Assembly (NCBI GenBank): GCA_025800395.1
Contig: JAOXRU010000075.1
Span: 62,001 to 126,000, forward strand
Source of the DNA: Flavobacteriaceae bacterium
GTDB taxonomy: Bacteria > Bacteroidota > Bacteroidia > Flavobacteriales > Flavobacteriaceae
Length of the DNA stretch: 64,000 nt
Direction of reading: 5' to 3'
Part shown: positions 62,251 to 64,000 of the stretch, piece after piece
How positions within the stretch are numbered: position 1 is the first letter of the stretch
How the letters are laid out: every line of letters starts with the position of its first letter
Position numbers and translations under genes: made by a program
The notes under the pieces: model-generated
The model's database searches: none
Told to the model about the DNA's origin: nothing
Seen by the model: only the letters and a program-made list of their open reading frames with translations

Positions 62251-62994
62251 TTATTTGTTTACTTCTTCTACATATTTCTGCAAAGCCATCGTCATCGATG
62301 GAGCCTCTGGCGTAGGCACCTGTATGTCGATGCGCAATCCCGCCTCTGTAGCTGCCTTCACGGTGGTATTTCCAAAAACTGCAATTCGTGTTTCGTTTTG
62401 CTTAAAATCTGGAAAATTCTTCAATAAAGATTCGATGCCAGACGGACTGAAAAATACCAAAATATCATAATAGACATCACGAAGATCAGACAAATCACTT
62501 ATTACTGTCTTATAGAATACACCTCGAACCCAATCTAGCTTAGACTCGTCTAGCAATTTTGGAATGGAAGGCTTGAGCACATCTGCAGAGGGCAACAAAA
62601 ACTTCTCGTCTTTGTATTTTTTTATCATAGGCAACAATTCTGGAAAGGTTCGCTTTCCTACATAAATTTTGCGCTTGCGATACACCACATATTTCTGTAA
62701 ATAATACGCGACTGCTTCGGATTGACAAAAATACTTCATGCTATCCGGAACCTTAAATCGCATTTCCTCAGCTAAGCGAAAATAATGATCTACAGAGTTT
62801 CTACTCGTCAATATCACCGCTGTAAAATCCGATAAATCAATCTTTTGCTGACGAACATCTTTTGCTTCAACACCTTCTACATGTATAAAAGGGCGAAAAT
62901 CCACCTTGATTTTTTGCGCATCAATTAGCTTTGCATAAGGAGAATTTTCTGCTTTAGGTTCGGGCTGGGAGATTAAAATGGTTTTTACCTTCAT
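62251..62994 (-). CDS. hemD: Uroporphyrinogen-III synthase
   Basis: 247 residues. The HemD two-lobe fold is indicated by VILTSRNSVDHYFRL, DILVFFSPSGIESLLKNFPDF and ETRIAVFGNTTVKAATEAGLRIDIQVPTP-type endings, of which the SPSG and GNTT motifs are diagnostic. It closes hydroxymethylbilane to uroporphyrinogen III in heme synthesis. It follows the DUF4271 gene with 1 base between, an arrangement usual in Bacteroidota. Confidence 0.9.
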   Translation of the reverse strand: MKVKTILISQPEPKAENSPYAKLIDAQKIKVDFRPFIHVEGVEAKDVRQQKIDLSDFTAVILTSRNSVDHYFRLAEEMRFKVPDSMKYFCQSEAVAYYLQKYVVYRKRKIYVGKRTFPELLPMIKKYKDEKFLLPSADVLKPSIPKLLDESKLDWVRGVFYKTVISDLSDLRDVYYDILVFFSPSGIESLLKNFPDFKQNETRIAVFGNTTVKAATEAGLRIDIQVPTPEAPSMTMALQKYVEEVNK

Positions 62995-62995
62995 A

Positions 62996-63655
62996 TTACC
63001 AATATTTGAAATAATGTCCTACAATTATATAGGGGGAGATTTCGAGAGCGCAAAGATACAAAATAAAATAGAAAATATTGATGGAAATTGCTTTTTGGTA
63101 TGTTTTAATCGTTGTAATCCAGCCAACAAAATTGATAAGAAGAAAAAAGAAACCAATAATATAGATCGCTGGTTCTACGCTACTAAAGCTATACACTAGC
63201 ATCGTATTGGCTATCAACAAAAAAATGGCGCTATAATTAAAATAACTCCATTTGTGATACACATAGTTATGAACTAAATGATCTATATCGAATAAATTTC
63301 CTATCAATTTCTGAAGCAACCATTTAAGCATCATAAACACAAATATCCCCAACATGATATAAAAAAAATGCAATATGGTATTTCCCTCTGGCAAAATCCC
63401 AAAATGATCGCCACCTATCCACAAAAACAAGGTAGTACAAAAAAACTGAAACAAAGTATTTACCAAATGAAAACCACTAAACAATTTGGCTCCTTTCTCA
63501 TACAATAAAAAATACCTGTTGTTGATCGGCAAGATTAAATAATCTTTAAATTTTTTATCATTTATTATTTTGGCCATTGCCAGCAAAAACAAACAGACAA
63601 ATAGCACGATGGTGATCCAGTTTTGTGTAGGAAGGCTTCGTTCTATCCAATTCAT
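62996..63655 (-). CDS. DUF4271 membrane protein
   Basis: 219 residues with about six predicted membrane helices (e.g. WITIVLFVCLFLLAMAKII, ILHFFYIMLGIFVFMMLKW, AIYIIGFFFLLINFVGWIT). DUF4271 proteins are regularly found beside hemD in this phylum; a functional connection to heme synthesis is not shown. It is probably co-transcribed with hemD. Confidence 0.86.
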   Translation of the reverse strand: MNWIERSLPTQNWITIVLFVCLFLLAMAKIINDKKFKDYLILPINNRYFLLYEKGAKLFSGFHLVNTLFQFFCTTLFLWIGGDHFGILPEGNTILHFFYIMLGIFVFMMLKWLLQKLIGNLFDIDHLVHNYVYHKWSYFNYSAIFLLIANTMLVYSFSSVEPAIYIIGFFFLLINFVGWITTIKTYQKAISINIFYFILYLCALEISPYIIVGHYFKYW

Positions 63656-64000
63656 TATAAAAAGAAAAACATCATTAAAAGTAACCTAGCAAAAATACAA
63701 AAAATATGTGGCTTTTTTCTCGCAGCTCACTATTTAACGTGAGTTCGATATAACTTACGCACACAGTTTATTTTGATTTTCTTAGGCTAGACGTGGCTTT
63801 GAAGGGCTATTTATTGGGGTAATTTTGAGCTAAAAATGGTATTGTGGTTTAAGCTGCGCCTTTTTAATCCAAATCTCACTATTTATAAGGCTTCTGTGAA
63901 GATCATTTATATCGAACTCACGTTATTTATATACTCAAGCCCTTATTGGGCTTCTCAAAAAGATAAAAATAAAGCTAAATTCATAATGCATACCAATATC
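63656..64000. repeat. Terminal intergenic region with a 19-bp inverted repeat and dispersed-repeat module A
   Basis: No gene. TAACGTGAGTTCGATATAA near 63734-63752 and its exact reverse complement near 63907-63925 frame about 190 bases. Inside lies module A (63802-63843), shared with 55384-55425. There is no transposase, so this could be a MITE-like remnant. The copy may continue beyond the window. Confidence 0.6.

Noticed and set aside
1-64000. CRISPR array, prophage, integrase, rRNA or tRNA genes
   Set aside because: No regularly spaced repeats, phage or integrase motifs, or cloverleaf-like segments were noticed on reading both strands; a dedicated tRNA scan was not possible.

Overview
The window is chromosomal DNA from a member of the Bacteroidota, most likely a flavobacterium-like organism. 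The evidence is the repeated TAnnTTTG promoter boxes typical of the phylum, an A+T-rich composition, Bacteroidota-type families (DUF4230, DUF4271, membrane-anchored MutS-like ATPase, 681-residue urocanase), and a complete flexirubin-type pigment cluster whose ammonia-lyase closely resembles the tyrosine ammonia-lyase of Flavobacterium johnsoniae. No rRNA, tRNA, CRISPR array, phage or transposase gene was seen.

Layout. 0.1-2 kb: a DapA-superfamily aldolase and a divergent AraC regulator. 2-6 kb: a MutS-like membrane ATPase, a secreted M43 metalloprotease and a small lipoprotein. 5.9-9.9 kb: a leftward six-gene housekeeping operon (TonB-like lipoprotein, ruvC, hemW, cyclase-family hydrolase, DUF4230, YjbR). 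10-13.2 kb: a BlaI/BlaR1-like regulatory pair plus a TPR protein, with two palindromic operators upstream. 13.2-14.9 kb: a structured intergenic repeat, a DUF456 protein, the wreck of an alpha/beta-hydrolase gene and a candidate small RNA. 14.9-20.7 kb: a LysR regulator and a divergent hutH-hutI-hutU histidine-degradation operon. 21-22.7 kb: two tandem small membrane proteins, a secreted SnoaL-like protein and a GNAT acetyltransferase.

22.8-55.2 kb holds the main system: about 32 genes on the minus strand, closely packed or overlapping, read from one promoter region near 53.8 kb, plus a divergent flavin enzyme. They form a flexirubin (aryl polyene-dialkylresorcinol ester) pathway. Tyrosine ammonia-lyase would make 4-coumarate and an AMP-ligase would activate it. 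Ketosynthases, a Cys-less chain-length-factor-like partner, ACPs, a ketoreductase and several hotdog dehydratases would extend it to a polyene. DarB and DarA would make the dialkylresorcinol. Several acyltransferase-like proteins (BtrH-like, C45-like, PlsC-like, LpxL-like) are candidates for the ester-forming and lipid-modifying steps. An MMPL pump, LolA-like carrier, ABC transporter, beta-barrel protein and deacetylase look like a dedicated export route. The divergent flavoprotein carries the WxWxIP motif of flavin halogenases.

55.2-64 kb: a repeat-bearing intergenic region, a membrane protein with two related lipoproteins, pckA, a DUF423 protein divergent from a saccharopine dehydrogenase-family gene, an Lrp/AsnC regulator, hemD with DUF4271, and a terminal region with a 19-bp inverted repeat framing a dispersed-repeat module.
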